From the NCBI RefSeq assembly GCF_900116435.1, contig NZ_FPAZ01000007.1:1-64000 (forward strand): DNA of 64,000 bases, given 5' to 3'. Shown piece by piece: positions 43,366-52,488 of the stretch (positions are counted from its first letter, which is position 1; each line of letters opens with the position of its first letter). The position numbers were made by a program, and so were the translations under genes. The notes under the pieces were generated by a model, which made no database searches, had not been told where the DNA came from, and was given only the letters and a program-made list of their open reading frames with translations. This DNA is from Pseudoalteromonas lipolytica (GTDB lineage Bacteria; Pseudomonadota; Gammaproteobacteria; Enterobacterales; Alteromonadaceae).

Positions 43366-45666
43366 ATGAAACAGTTTAAAACGAAGGCACTTGTAAGCGC
43401 CCTCGCCTTATGTCAATTCGGTGCCTTTGCACAAGAGTCAGACACCAACAATGAAAAGAAAGTAAAAGTATCAGAAGAGCTCGTTGTGTATGGTGAAATA
43501 GGTTATCGCAACCGTTCACAAGAGCTGGCCCCAACCCTTGAATACTCACAAGAGTATTTTCAACGTTTTGAGCCTCTTACCGCTGGTGATGCTTTAAAAC
43601 GTGTTCCTAGTGTGACATTTTTATCTGACGTATTAGAGTCAGATGGCGCCCGTATGCGTGGCTTGAGCCCTGCTTACACTAAAGTACTTATTAATGGTGA
43701 AGAAGTACCAGGGGCAGGCGCTGATCGCTCATTCTTTGTTGACCGCATTCCTGCTGAACTGATCGAGCGTGTAGAAATCATTCGCGCTTCAAGTGCTAAT
43801 CGTTCTGCCGATGCAATTGCAGGAACGCTTAATATTGTTCTGCGTGATGGCTACAGCTTAGACGGTGGTTATATTCGTGCTGGCGGCCTGCGTTACGACG
43901 ACGGCGAATTAAAAGAAAGCTTTGCAGGTGTGTACGGTACTGAATTTGCCGGTGGGCGTTTGTTACTTGGCGCAAACTTACAAGGACGCTATAACCCAAA
44001 ACAAAAATCTAGCTTGCGGTATGGCGACAGCCCTGAAAACAACGAAAATTACAAAACTGAAGAATTTGATAACCGCGAAGATCAATCTGATATTCGCGAT
44101 GGCGACGACACGTCACTGAATGCCAGTTACGAAATTGCCTTTGATAATGGCAGCAAGTTTGACATCAGTGCCATTTGGGTTGATACCGACCGGACTGAAG
44201 ATGAACGCTCATTTGAATACGATGACCCAACAGCAACAAGTAACGCAATTGTAGAAGGCGGAAACCTCGAAACCGATAACGCCAATGTGTCTTTCATTGA
44301 TCAAACTAACTACAACATTAACTCTGGGTACGAGTTACCGCTATTTGGTGGCACCAGTAAATTTAAAGTAGGTTATGCCCGCTTCGAAGAGTCGGTCTAC
44401 GAGCAAGAGGTCGAAATTGATACCTCAGAACTCCCAATGGTGTTCGAAGAAGAGGAAGAAACCGTTGATATCGACGATAAAGAGTGGTCACTGCAATGGC
44501 AACATAGCCTATTTGCTGGTGAAAATAAAACCATTCAGTTTGGTGCATTTGTGCAAGGTAAAGAGCGTGATACAGCGGTTTATCAAGCAGAAGATGAAAA
44601 TGAGCAAAGTTTTGCAAGTTGGGATCAATTTAGTCAAAACCCACTGTCACTTGCCGGCTTTAACAATGAATTTGAAGCCGCCGCGGGGGGTGTAAATAAG
44701 CTTAAAGAAGACCGTCTAGATGTATTCGCACTCATCAAACACGAAGACCAAGATTTCTCGTGGGAAATGGGGGTACGCTACGAAACAACCGACTCAACCA
44801 TCACGGATAATGTCAATGATGTGACGGCGAAGAATGATTACGATTTTTTCTTACCATCGGCCCACTTACGCTACAACGTTTCTGAAAACGGCCGTGTTAG
44901 CGCCTCTGTGGCTCGTAGCTTACGTCGCCCAGATTTTGACTACATTACCCCTGCTCTGCTTGAAAAAGAGCTGGGTGATAACGACTTTTTAGGTAATCCA
45001 GACCTACAACCCGAATCATCGTGGGGGATGGATCTTGGCTACGAATACCGGTTAGGTAAAAGCGGTGTAGTGGGTGTTAACGTGTTCTACCGTGATGTAA
45101 GTGACTTAATTGAAGTTGCCAATACCAGCCAACAAGGTTCTGAAGGCGAAGGCACCTATATTTTGCAACCGCGCAACACCGGTGATGGTAATGTAAAAGG
45201 GATTGAGCTTGATTTATCAACACCTTTAACAGCCTTAAGTATGCCAAATACAGGGATTTTCTTTAACTATTCATGGCTTGACTCTGACGTTAATGACAAT
45301 TTTGGTTCACGTAAGTTTAATGACCAATCTGACTACGTATTTAACGTTGGCTTTATTCAAGACTTACCAGATCTGGGCGCTTCATTTGGTGCCACATACC
45401 GTAAACAAGGCGATGCGTATGGCCGCATAGTGGGTGAAGAAGTAACAACACACTACGGAGCCGACCTTGAGGTATTCGTAGAAAAACGCTGGCAAGACAT
45501 CACCCTACGATTAGTCGGCTCAAATTTGCTCGATGCAAGCAAAGACGAAACGTTCAACAAATTCGATACGCTTGATGATCAAGTCAACCGTGACTTTGAC
45601 GAGTATGAGCTGGAGTCTGAAGAAGCAGGGCCTGTTATTCAATTAATGCTGCGTTACGCATTTTAA
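43366..45666 (+). CDS. TonB-dependent receptor of the phytase locus
   Basis: A 766-residue outer-membrane receptor: signal peptide (MKQFKTKALVSALALCQFGAFAQE), plug with LTAGDALKRVPSVTFLSD, RMRGLSPAYTKVLINGEEVPG and IERVEIIRASSANRSADAIAGTLNIVLRDG, then a barrel that is strongly acidic in its loops and ends MLRYAF. Its gene directly precedes a beta-propeller phytase lipoprotein gene, 59 bases apart, so import of phytate, its lower inositol phosphates or metal-phytate complexes is the likely role. RBS GTAGGAGCAAATCC fixes ATG 43366. An earlier in-frame start lies in the promoter. A hairpin after the stop may reduce read-through to phytase. Confidence 0.88.
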   Translation: MKQFKTKALVSALALCQFGAFAQESDTNNEKKVKVSEELVVYGEIGYRNRSQELAPTLEYSQEYFQRFEPLTAGDALKRVPSVTFLSDVLESDGARMRGLSPAYTKVLINGEEVPGAGADRSFFVDRIPAELIERVEIIRASSANRSADAIAGTLNIVLRDGYSLDGGYIRAGGLRYDDGELKESFAGVYGTEFAGGRLLLGANLQGRYNPKQKSSLRYGDSPENNENYKTEEFDNREDQSDIRDGDDTSLNASYEIAFDNGSKFDISAIWVDTDRTEDERSFEYDDPTATSNAIVEGGNLETDNANVSFIDQTNYNINSGYELPLFGGTSKFKVGYARFEESVYEQEVEIDTSELPMVFEEEEETVDIDDKEWSLQWQHSLFAGENKTIQFGAFVQGKERDTAVYQAEDENEQSFASWDQFSQNPLSLAGFNNEFEAAAGGVNKLKEDRLDVFALIKHEDQDFSWEMGVRYETTDSTITDNVNDVTAKNDYDFFLPSAHLRYNVSENGRVSASVARSLRRPDFDYITPALLEKELGDNDFLGNPDLQPESSWGMDLGYEYRLGKSGVVGVNVFYRDVSDLIEVANTSQQGSEGEGTYILQPRNTGDGNVKGIELDLSTPLTALSMPNTGIFFNYSWLDSDVNDNFGSRKFNDQSDYVFNVGFIQDLPDLGASFGATYRKQGDAYGRIVGEEVTTHYGADLEVFVEKRWQDITLRLVGSNLLDASKDETFNKFDTLDDQVNRDFDEYELESEEAGPVIQLMLRYAF

Positions 45667-45683
45667 TTTTAATAGACCGTTTT

Positions 45684-45710
45684 AAGGCAGCTCATTGCTG
45701 CCTTGTTTTA
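45684..45710 (+). terminator. Intra-operon hairpin between receptor and phytase genes
   Basis: AAGGCAGC / GCTGCCTT arms with a 5-base loop, followed by GTTTTATC. It ends only 15 bases before the phytase ATG, so it probably attenuates transcription or shields the receptor mRNA and does not fully separate the genes. Confidence 0.65.
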
Positions 45711-45724
45711 TCTTGGGAAATCAC

Positions 45725-47650
45725 ATGAATATCACACAATCATTTAACCTTATCGCCAGTGCTATTTTGCTCAGTACAGTGGCGGCTTGTAGCCAAACAA
45801 ACGCCCCTGTCGACAGTGCTAATCAGGTTCGCGCATTTGGACCCACTGAAAATGTACAAGGTTCACAAGCAGCAGCACTCACCAATAACACATGGTTAAT
45901 AAGCTCAGAAAGCCAAGGGTTACAACTCATTGATGAAATGGGCAACAGCCATACTTTACAAAGCGGTAACTTTGAAACCTTGTCGGTGAAGGCGCTTGAT
46001 AACGGCCACTACCTTGTCGCAAGTATTGACAATGAAACAGACCAAGCCGTTATATTTAAACTTCAAAAAGATGCCCAATGGCAATTAAAAACGTTAAGCA
46101 GAATTACGCCACCAAAAGCGAAACCCGAAGCGGTGTGTTTATTTTCAAACTCAACCACACACGCGGTGTCGGCGTTTGTGAGTGATGCGCGCGGCCTTAT
46201 TCGCGAAACCTTGGTTTATGATGTCAAAAACAATCACCCTTTAAACCTTGAATTACGTGAATTTGCAGGAATAAGTGACACATCTGGCTGTGCGGTCGAC
46301 GATCACAATAAAACCCTTTACTTAAGTGAGGGAGAGGTGGGTATTTGGCGAATTAATGCCGATGCCGAGTCGCGTGCAGATAAAACGCCTGTCGCACTTA
46401 TGGCCCCATTTGGCAACTTGGTTCCTGAGATTGGCGGCTTAAGCACGACAAGCGATGGCAGCCTGTGGTTTACAACCACTGAAGATAACACGCTACATCG
46501 CTATGAGAGCAAAGATAAACGCTTCAGCAGCTGGCAATTTGCAGGTGACTTAGCACTCGAATCAGCAGCGGTCCACTTTAACAACACCAAAGCTGATATT
46601 GTTTTTTACGATGATGAATCGGGGCATTATGTAAAAGGCTTCATCAACACGCCGTATCAAGAACAGGTAAAACCTACCAAACAGGCGGTCACTTACATTA
46701 CCGCACAAGCGCAAACAGATGCTGTGCGAGCTTTTGGAGACGCCGCTGACGATCCTGCAATATGGATCAACACACATGATAAAGCGCACAGCTTAATTCT
46801 TGGCACTGATAAACGCCGCGGTTTAATGGTGTATAACCTTGCAGGGAACGAGCTTCAAGCATTAGAAACGGGCCGTTTAAATAACGTTGATGTACGCCAG
46901 AATAATAGCATTGATAACCCAGCCCATACGTGGATCACCGGCAGTAACCGCACTCATAACAGTATCAGTGTGTATACCGTTGATACACAAAACAAGGTGC
47001 AACACTTAGCCGAATTGCCAACCACACTGACTGAGATTTACGGTATGTGTATGTATTCATCATCCACGGGTAACTACGTGTTCATGAATGATAAATCGGG
47101 GCTATTTCAACAGTACAAATTAACCGGTAACGCCACCTCAGTTAATGCCAAGCTGGTGCGAGAATTTAATGTACCGAGCCAACCAGAGGGTTGCAGCGCG
47201 GATGATAAAACCGGGGAACTCTTTTTAGGTGAAGAAGACGAAGGTATTTGGTTTATTGGCGCTGAACCAACAGCAGGCACACAGCCCGTGATGTTACAAA
47301 CAATCAACGACATGTTGGTTGATGACATAGAAGGCATGGAAATTTATCACGCCACAGATACGCGTTATTTAGTCGTGTCTAGTCAAGGAGATAACAGCTA
47401 TGTGCTGTATAAAATCATCGACGGCAACGTGCCACGCCTTGAATTTGCTGGTAAATTCGCAATTAGTAATAACCTTGAACGTGCCATTGACGGCGTTTCA
47501 GAAACCGACGGATTAACGGTCACAGCAACCCCTCTGCCGGGCTATCCTGAAGGAGTGTTAATTGTGCAAGATGGCTATAACCGCATGCCACAAGCACCGC
47601 AAAACTTTAAGATTATTGACTGGCGTGAAGTGAAAAAAGCGCTGAAATAA
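45725..47650 (+). CDS. Two-domain beta-propeller phytase lipoprotein
   Basis: A 641-residue lipoprotein (signal ending TVAAC, Cys22) with two beta-propeller modules. The C-terminal module (about 331-640) is the typical phytase domain, opening DAVRAFGDAADDPAIWIN with calcium-site acidic residues and continuing KRRGLMVYNLAG, NNVDVR, GSNRTHNSISVYTVD, QPEGCSADDKTGELFLGEEDEGIW and SSQGDNSYVLYK. The N-terminal module (about 35-330) is a diverged, probably incomplete copy, as in known dual-domain phytases where it helps substrate handling. It hydrolyses phytate to lower inositol phosphates and phosphate in a Ca2+-dependent way at the cell surface. The upstream Pho-box-like site suggests induction by phosphate limitation. 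Confidence 0.93.
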   Translation: MNITQSFNLIASAILLSTVAACSQTNAPVDSANQVRAFGPTENVQGSQAAALTNNTWLISSESQGLQLIDEMGNSHTLQSGNFETLSVKALDNGHYLVASIDNETDQAVIFKLQKDAQWQLKTLSRITPPKAKPEAVCLFSNSTTHAVSAFVSDARGLIRETLVYDVKNNHPLNLELREFAGISDTSGCAVDDHNKTLYLSEGEVGIWRINADAESRADKTPVALMAPFGNLVPEIGGLSTTSDGSLWFTTTEDNTLHRYESKDKRFSSWQFAGDLALESAAVHFNNTKADIVFYDDESGHYVKGFINTPYQEQVKPTKQAVTYITAQAQTDAVRAFGDAADDPAIWINTHDKAHSLILGTDKRRGLMVYNLAGNELQALETGRLNNVDVRQNNSIDNPAHTWITGSNRTHNSISVYTVDTQNKVQHLAELPTTLTEIYGMCMYSSSTGNYVFMNDKSGLFQQYKLTGNATSVNAKLVREFNVPSQPEGCSADDKTGELFLGEEDEGIWFIGAEPTAGTQPVMLQTINDMLVDDIEGMEIYHATDTRYLVVSSQGDNSYVLYKIIDGNVPRLEFAGKFAISNNLERAIDGVSETDGLTVTATPLPGYPEGVLIVQDGYNRMPQAPQNFKIIDWREVKKALK

Positions 47651-47670
47651 CCGCTAAAGTGACTCCGCTA

Positions 47671-47701
47671 AGGTGTTGGGCTTATCTCAACACCTTTTTT
47701 A
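47671..47701 (+). terminator. Terminator after the phytase gene
   Basis: AGGTGTTG / CAACACCT arms with a 9-base loop, followed by a T run. Confidence 0.88.
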
Positions 47702-47728
47702 TTAAGTAAGGCGACCTGTGGCATTACC

Positions 47729-49309
47729 TTAGCGATAAAACAGGTAACTAAAACAGCCCACCAGCGCCCCATAAATCAGCATTGGGAAAAAGGTTTTTTT
47801 AAGCACGGGGCCTTCTTGATTGTTCACCCCAACAATACTGGCCACAGCAATAATGTTGCTGATACAAATCATGTTGCCCATTGCCGCTCCTGTCGATTGA
47901 AGAGCCAGCACTAAGGTTTCTGATAACCCAACCTGTTGGGCAATACCATATTGAATCCCCCCAAAAGTAAGATTAGAAACTGTCGCAGACCCCGAAAAAA
48001 ACGTACCTAGCGCACCAAGGTATGATGCAAATAACACCCAATGCTCACCGGTTAAATTAGCAAACGTATTGGCGATATAAAATATCGGCGCCTTATGCCC
48101 TCCTTGCATTAACACATTCACCATCACTAACGCGCCAATTAATGCCACACAAGGCAATGCAATTCGGCTTAAGGTGTCATGAACCATGTGCGACACCTGC
48201 TTTTTATTCATCTTAAGCAGCGGAACACTCACCAATACCACCAACACAAACGGGATCAGTGCTGGCACAAACAAGGTTTTATATGACCAACTAACGGCTG
48301 TACCGAACAGCTCATGCAACGATATTATCAGTGCTTTACTGAGCTCAAATTGGGCAAATCCTAAATGAATACTCAACCAAACGGTTTCATCATTTAAAAG
48401 TGCTTTAATACCTAACTGATGAATACGCGTCAGCACAAGCACCAAAATCAATAACACAAGCGGAAAAAAAGCCAAGAATAACGCCTTGCCATCTATTGGC
48501 TTATTAGAGACGGGGGGCTGTTGTGACTTAACCAGTCCAATGCCCTTTTTTGCCAAAAATATAGTCACCAATAACCCCACTGCTCCGCCAATGAGTGATG
48601 GAAACTCGTAATTCCACTGCGCAAACAACCAATAAGGTAAAACACATGACAGCACACTTAAATAAACAAAAACGCTGTTTTTGCGCACCGTGTGAAAAGG
48701 CAATACTAAACACAGCGCAATCATGGGTATCACCAAAGCGGCAACCACATGACACAGCGCTGTCCACTGAGAGATAGCCAACACCTGTTGCTCGTTTAAC
48801 GAAAGTGCCGAAAAACCAAACCACGTTGGCGTTCCCACAGCCCCAAACGACACAGGAATCGAGTTTAAAATAAGCGTAAACACAATCACTTTAAAAGGCG
48901 AAAAGCCAAGCCCGACTAAAATAGGTGCCGCAATTGCCGCGGGGGTGCCAAACCCCGACGCGCCTTCGAGCATAAATGCAAACGCCCACCCTATAATCAT
49001 TAACTGCGCAACGTGATTACCGCTAATCGACTCTAACCAATGCTTAATCGTGGTTTCACCACCCGACACCGCTAACATCCGATTAAGTAAAATTGCCCCG
49101 GCGATAATTGAAATAGGGGTCAGTACCGACAACATGCCCATAAAGGAGTTGGCGAGAAGTAAACGAGGGTCGGCTTGAAAATAAAATAACTGAAGCAGCA
49201 CACCAGCCAATGCCGACACAGGGAGTGCAACATAAGAAGGCACGGGACTGCGCTTAACCATCATCCATATGAGTAAAAAAATGGGCAACGCAGCCACAAA
49301 GGTATTCAT
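47729..49309 (-). CDS. L-lactate permease (LctP family)
   Basis: A 526-residue transporter with about thirteen helices. LctP family blocks are visible: LEGASGFGTPAAIAAPILVGLGFSP near residue 120, ILNSIPVSFGAVGTPTWFG near 155, and GSATVSNLTFGGIQYGIAQQVGLS near 445. It would import L- or D-lactate or glycolate with protons. No lactate dehydrogenase gene is adjacent, so lactate is the family inference only. ATG 49309 is 10 bases downstream of a weak AGGATAT on the coding strand. The gene is slightly shorter than E. coli LldP (551). Confidence 0.92.
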   Translation of the reverse strand: MNTFVAALPIFLLIWMMVKRSPVPSYVALPVSALAGVLLQLFYFQADPRLLLANSFMGMLSVLTPISIIAGAILLNRMLAVSGGETTIKHWLESISGNHVAQLMIIGWAFAFMLEGASGFGTPAAIAAPILVGLGFSPFKVIVFTLILNSIPVSFGAVGTPTWFGFSALSLNEQQVLAISQWTALCHVVAALVIPMIALCLVLPFHTVRKNSVFVYLSVLSCVLPYWLFAQWNYEFPSLIGGAVGLLVTIFLAKKGIGLVKSQQPPVSNKPIDGKALFLAFFPLVLLILVLVLTRIHQLGIKALLNDETVWLSIHLGFAQFELSKALIISLHELFGTAVSWSYKTLFVPALIPFVLVVLVSVPLLKMNKKQVSHMVHDTLSRIALPCVALIGALVMVNVLMQGGHKAPIFYIANTFANLTGEHWVLFASYLGALGTFFSGSATVSNLTFGGIQYGIAQQVGLSETLVLALQSTGAAMGNMICISNIIAVASIVGVNNQEGPVLKKTFFPMLIYGALVGCFSYLFYR

Positions 49310-49387
49310 GATATATCCTGTCTATAATTAGCGTCCATTACCCGCTAAGTATAGACAGAATAACTAAATTTATAGGCACGAAATAAA

Positions 49388-49972
49388 TTAAATCAGCGTA
49401 CTTAACCACCAAAGTAGTAACACTAAAATCGACAGCCCTACCAATGCTTTGGTTTTATGCTTTTGAATAATGCGTTCAGCATGATTACCTGCGTAATACA
49501 CCACAAGCGCTAAACCAAAATATCGAATAGAGCGTGCTATCACGGTCGCAAGTAAAAACAGCACCAACGAAAACTTCGTTGCCCCCGCGGCTAACATCGC
49601 AATTTGAAACGGAATGGGGATAATGCCAAGACTCAACACAAACCAAAATCCTTGACCTTGCATCTTTTGTTTCACTTGCTCGAATTGCTCAGGGTTTGAA
49701 AAGGTATTGATAACCCAATCCCCAACTACATCAAATAAGTAATACCCTAACGCATAGCCAAATACAGCACCGATAATACACCCGACTGTCGCCATCAGCG
49801 CAATTAACCACAACTTTTCGCGGCGCGCTTGCATAAGTGGCACAAGCACCGCTTCTAGAGGTATGGGCACAATAGTCGATTCTAAAAACGAGGCGATCGT
49901 GATTGATCTCAGCATATGTTTAGAATCAACAAACTGCCGTGTTTTTTGCTTAAGCTTTTTTGCTATACCCAT
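49388..49972 (-). CDS. YqaA-family (SNARE-associated/VTT domain) membrane protein
   Basis: A 194-residue membrane protein of the DedA-like superfamily, YqaA branch. The motif SFLESTIVPIPLEAVLVPLMQAR near the N-terminus is the E-x-x-x-x-P-x-P block of the re-entrant helix; GAVFGYALGYYLFDVVGD and the second re-entrant motif GIIPIPFQIAMLAAGATK follow. The fold is related to VMP1/TMEM41B scramblase-type proteins, and some bacterial members move undecaprenyl phosphate or phosphatidylethanolamine; the role here is unknown. The second of two adjacent ATGs is chosen because AAGGATAA is then 6 bases away. Confidence 0.88.
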   Translation of the reverse strand: MGIAKKLKQKTRQFVDSKHMLRSITIASFLESTIVPIPLEAVLVPLMQARREKLWLIALMATVGCIIGAVFGYALGYYLFDVVGDWVINTFSNPEQFEQVKQKMQGQGFWFVLSLGIIPIPFQIAMLAAGATKFSLVLFLLATVIARSIRYFGLALVVYYAGNHAERIIQKHKTKALVGLSILVLLLWWLSTLI

Positions 49973-50031
49973 CATTTATCCTTAACAATCGTGTTGCTTT
50001 TAAGGTTACAGCAAAAATGATTAACCGTCGC

Positions 50032-50946
50032 TTACGGTGCGTGGATATAGCGGCTACGTCCTTGATTTTTAGCTTGATACAACGCCTGATCGGCTCGTTT
50101 CATGGTGCTGCTAAAGGTTTCGGTTGCTCTTTTTATCGCTGATCCCGCACTGACACTGAGCGTTTTACCGGGTGAAATCATCACATTATTTGCTAAACCT
50201 AATAACTGCTCACATATCGTTTGCACCACATTTAGATCATCTGTGGGAATATAAAGCGCAAACTCTTCTCCCCCTATGCGGGCAAATAAAATGCTCGGAT
50301 CAAGCTGTTGTCGGCACTGATAAACAAAGTCGATCAAGACTTGATCGCCCACATCATGACCGTGTTCATCATTAATAGCTTTAAAGTGATCAATATCGAT
50401 AATAACTAAGCTGTGTGTTTTGGTTTGGTTTAACTGAACAAAATGGTAAAAATAGCGGCGGTTATAGGCTTTGGTGAGTACATCTGTTTTAAGCTCTTCG
50501 GCTAAGTTTTTGTGCGCTTTTGCTAAGTCTGACAAAGCCAAAAACAACCCAAAGCTGGTGACTAACATGCCAATTGTTCTAAACATGTCTTCGATATAAA
50601 TACCAATCCATACCGGTTGATAAACCAGCTCATCAAGAAAGTCGAAGGTTAAGCCAATACTCCATAAATAGATCCCACTGCTCAAAAATAAGTAACTTAA
50701 CTTAGCAACCGCCGACGTTTGTACAAATGAAAAGATAAAAATTAGGATCAATAAATTAATCACATCAGAGAGTACGCCATTTATATAAATATTGACTTCT
50801 AGACGATTAAAAATTGATAAATAACCCACCACAATACACAACAGAGTTACAATAAAGAAGCTAATAAATAATTGCTTCAAAAATATCGGGGCAGGAGCAG
50901 AATTAGCACTCCCCTCAAGAGGAATCATCGTCTCATTCATAGGCAT
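50032..50946 (-). CDS. Membrane-bound GGDEF diguanylate cyclase
   Basis: A 304-residue protein with about five helices (residues 25-150), a coiled linker (SDLAKAHKNLAEELKTDVLTKAYNRRYF) and a GGDEF domain (about 165-304). The catalytic loop is ARIGGEEFALYIP, with DIDHFKAINDEHGHDVGDQVL upstream, so cyclase activity is likely. The site before the loop (DPSILFARIGGEEF) lacks an RxxD inhibitory motif. The topology is similar to the degenerate GGDEF protein at 42164, suggesting paralogy of the membrane part. The start is not supported by a clear ribosome site; ATG at 50940 is an alternative. Confidence 0.9.
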   Translation of the reverse strand: MPMNETMIPLEGSANSAPAPIFLKQLFISFFIVTLLCIVVGYLSIFNRLEVNIYINGVLSDVINLLILIFIFSFVQTSAVAKLSYLFLSSGIYLWSIGLTFDFLDELVYQPVWIGIYIEDMFRTIGMLVTSFGLFLALSDLAKAHKNLAEELKTDVLTKAYNRRYFYHFVQLNQTKTHSLVIIDIDHFKAINDEHGHDVGDQVLIDFVYQCRQQLDPSILFARIGGEEFALYIPTDDLNVVQTICEQLLGLANNVMISPGKTLSVSAGSAIKRATETFSSTMKRADQALYQAKNQGRSRYIHAP

Positions 50947-51070
50947 AACTACAATTTACAGCAAGTGAACAAACAGTATCAAAGGGTAAATAGATGTACA
51001 GAAAATTACACCTGTTCACCTAAAAACCAGCATTTGGGCTGGAGTAATTAATCTAAAAACAAGACATAAG

Positions 51071-51110
51071 GGGTAATAAAATTACCCAAATTAGTACCAT
51101 AGGATATAAT
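51071..51110 (+). promoter_or_regulatory. Promoter with operator-like palindrome before the TMEM143-family gene
   Basis: TTACCC (51082-51087) and TATAAT (51105-51110) are 17 bases apart, a good sigma-70 layout. The palindrome GGGTAAT-AAA-ATTACCC (51071-51087) covers the -35, so a repressor bound there would block RNA polymerase. The ATG lies 65 bases after the -10. Confidence 0.55.
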
Positions 51111-51175
51111 GTGTCGCATTCAAGTCGATATTTTCTTATTATCTGTGCCATCACTAACGACTCATACCCAATGTA

Positions 51176-52408
51176 ATGACTAACGCACGTTTTATTCCCT
51201 TTCGAAAGCACGACATTATCACCTTATGCAATGATTATTTAGATGCGCAACACCGTGCCTCATTTCTAGAGTTTTGCAGCTTATTGCAAAGTGTTATTCA
51301 TTATCAGTATCACGGCTTACTTGAGTCATTAAAAAATAGCTATGCGCCATTTGATCCTAACTCAGACACTCGCTCACTCACGTCGATTAATGAAGAGGCG
51401 CGCAGAAAGTACCAAAACGAATTTGCTAAGCACTTTGCCACAGTACTCAATGCCGCTAATTTTGAAACCATCACGACTCAAGACTTACAAGAGGCATTAA
51501 CCGAAGAGTCTTTGTTTAAAGTGCGTTTAGAAGTCGAGTTTGATGACTTCGCTGAAGTGGTGTTTTATCGCCGAGGCGAATCACAAAAAACCGAAACGTT
51601 ACGCACCTGGTCGGGGCTGAAGAAAAAGCACATATCGTTTACTAATTACGATCGGGTTGCGGTTTTCATCCGCTTTAAAGACCAACAATACTTTATCGAT
51701 AAAGGCCGCATGCCGGTGGGTTTTGAGCCTAGTTCAACAATCGTCAAATTGTTTCAAAACGTCCCCAAAGCCGATTTAGAAATGCTGTTTCCAAACAGCG
51801 AAGTAAAAATGCGCCCCATTGATAAACTCATTATTGGCTCATCAGCCCTTATCGGGGGAGCGGTGGTGCTTGTTACTAAGCTTGGCGCATCAATTTTACT
51901 GTTAATTGCCATGCTTGCATTTTGGGGTGGCTGGCGCAGCGAAGAAGTGCATATGAGCCAACAGCACTTTATCACCTTTGCCATTGGTATGGGGGTGTTC
52001 GGCAGTTTTATCTTTAAAGAGTGGAGTAAATTTAAAAACCGTAAAATTCGCTTTATGAAAGCCTTAGCCGATAACCTGTACTTTAAAAACCTCGATAATA
52101 ATGCAGGCGTGTTTCATACCTTGGTCGATGCGGCCGAAGAAGAAGACGTAAAAGAAGCACTCCTAGCCTACACCTTTTTACTGCACGCAAACGCAGCCAT
52201 GACTGCCAAGCAACTCGATGACACCATTGAAACTTGGTTTAGCAACAATCACCACTGCACTGTTGATTTTGAAATAGACGATGCAATTAATAAACTAGTC
52301 AATCTTGAATTGGTCAGTGAAAACAAGGGTCAATACCTTGCCGTTGATTTAAAAACAGCAAAACAACGCTTAGATAAACGCTGGGATGCGTTTTTCAACT
52401 TCAGTTAG
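51176..52408 (+). CDS. TMEM143-family (DUF3754) protein
   Basis: A 410-residue protein of the TMEM143/DUF3754 family. An N-terminal soluble domain (about 1-215) includes ARFIPFRKHDIITLCNDYLD and FAEVVFYRRGES. A membrane hairpin follows (about 222-275: LIIGSSALIGGAVVLVTKLG... then FITFAIGMGVFGSFIFKEW). The C-terminal domain includes NLYFKNLDNNAGVFHTLVDAAEEEDVKEALLAYTFLL, a conserved block. The family also occurs in mitochondria and plant organelles; its biochemical role is unknown. The gene stands alone with its own promoter. No strong ribosome site precedes ATG 51176. Confidence 0.85.
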   Translation: MTNARFIPFRKHDIITLCNDYLDAQHRASFLEFCSLLQSVIHYQYHGLLESLKNSYAPFDPNSDTRSLTSINEEARRKYQNEFAKHFATVLNAANFETITTQDLQEALTEESLFKVRLEVEFDDFAEVVFYRRGESQKTETLRTWSGLKKKHISFTNYDRVAVFIRFKDQQYFIDKGRMPVGFEPSSTIVKLFQNVPKADLEMLFPNSEVKMRPIDKLIIGSSALIGGAVVLVTKLGASILLLIAMLAFWGGWRSEEVHMSQQHFITFAIGMGVFGSFIFKEWSKFKNRKIRFMKALADNLYFKNLDNNAGVFHTLVDAAEEEDVKEALLAYTFLLHANAAMTAKQLDDTIETWFSNNHHCTVDFEIDDAINKLVNLELVSENKGQYLAVDLKTAKQRLDKRWDAFFNFS

Positions 52409-52488
52409 TGCTGCTTTATCTCATTGTCCTTGCGTGATTTATGGTCAGCTTTTAGGATGAAATTTTACGGCTAAAAAAAGACGCTAAC

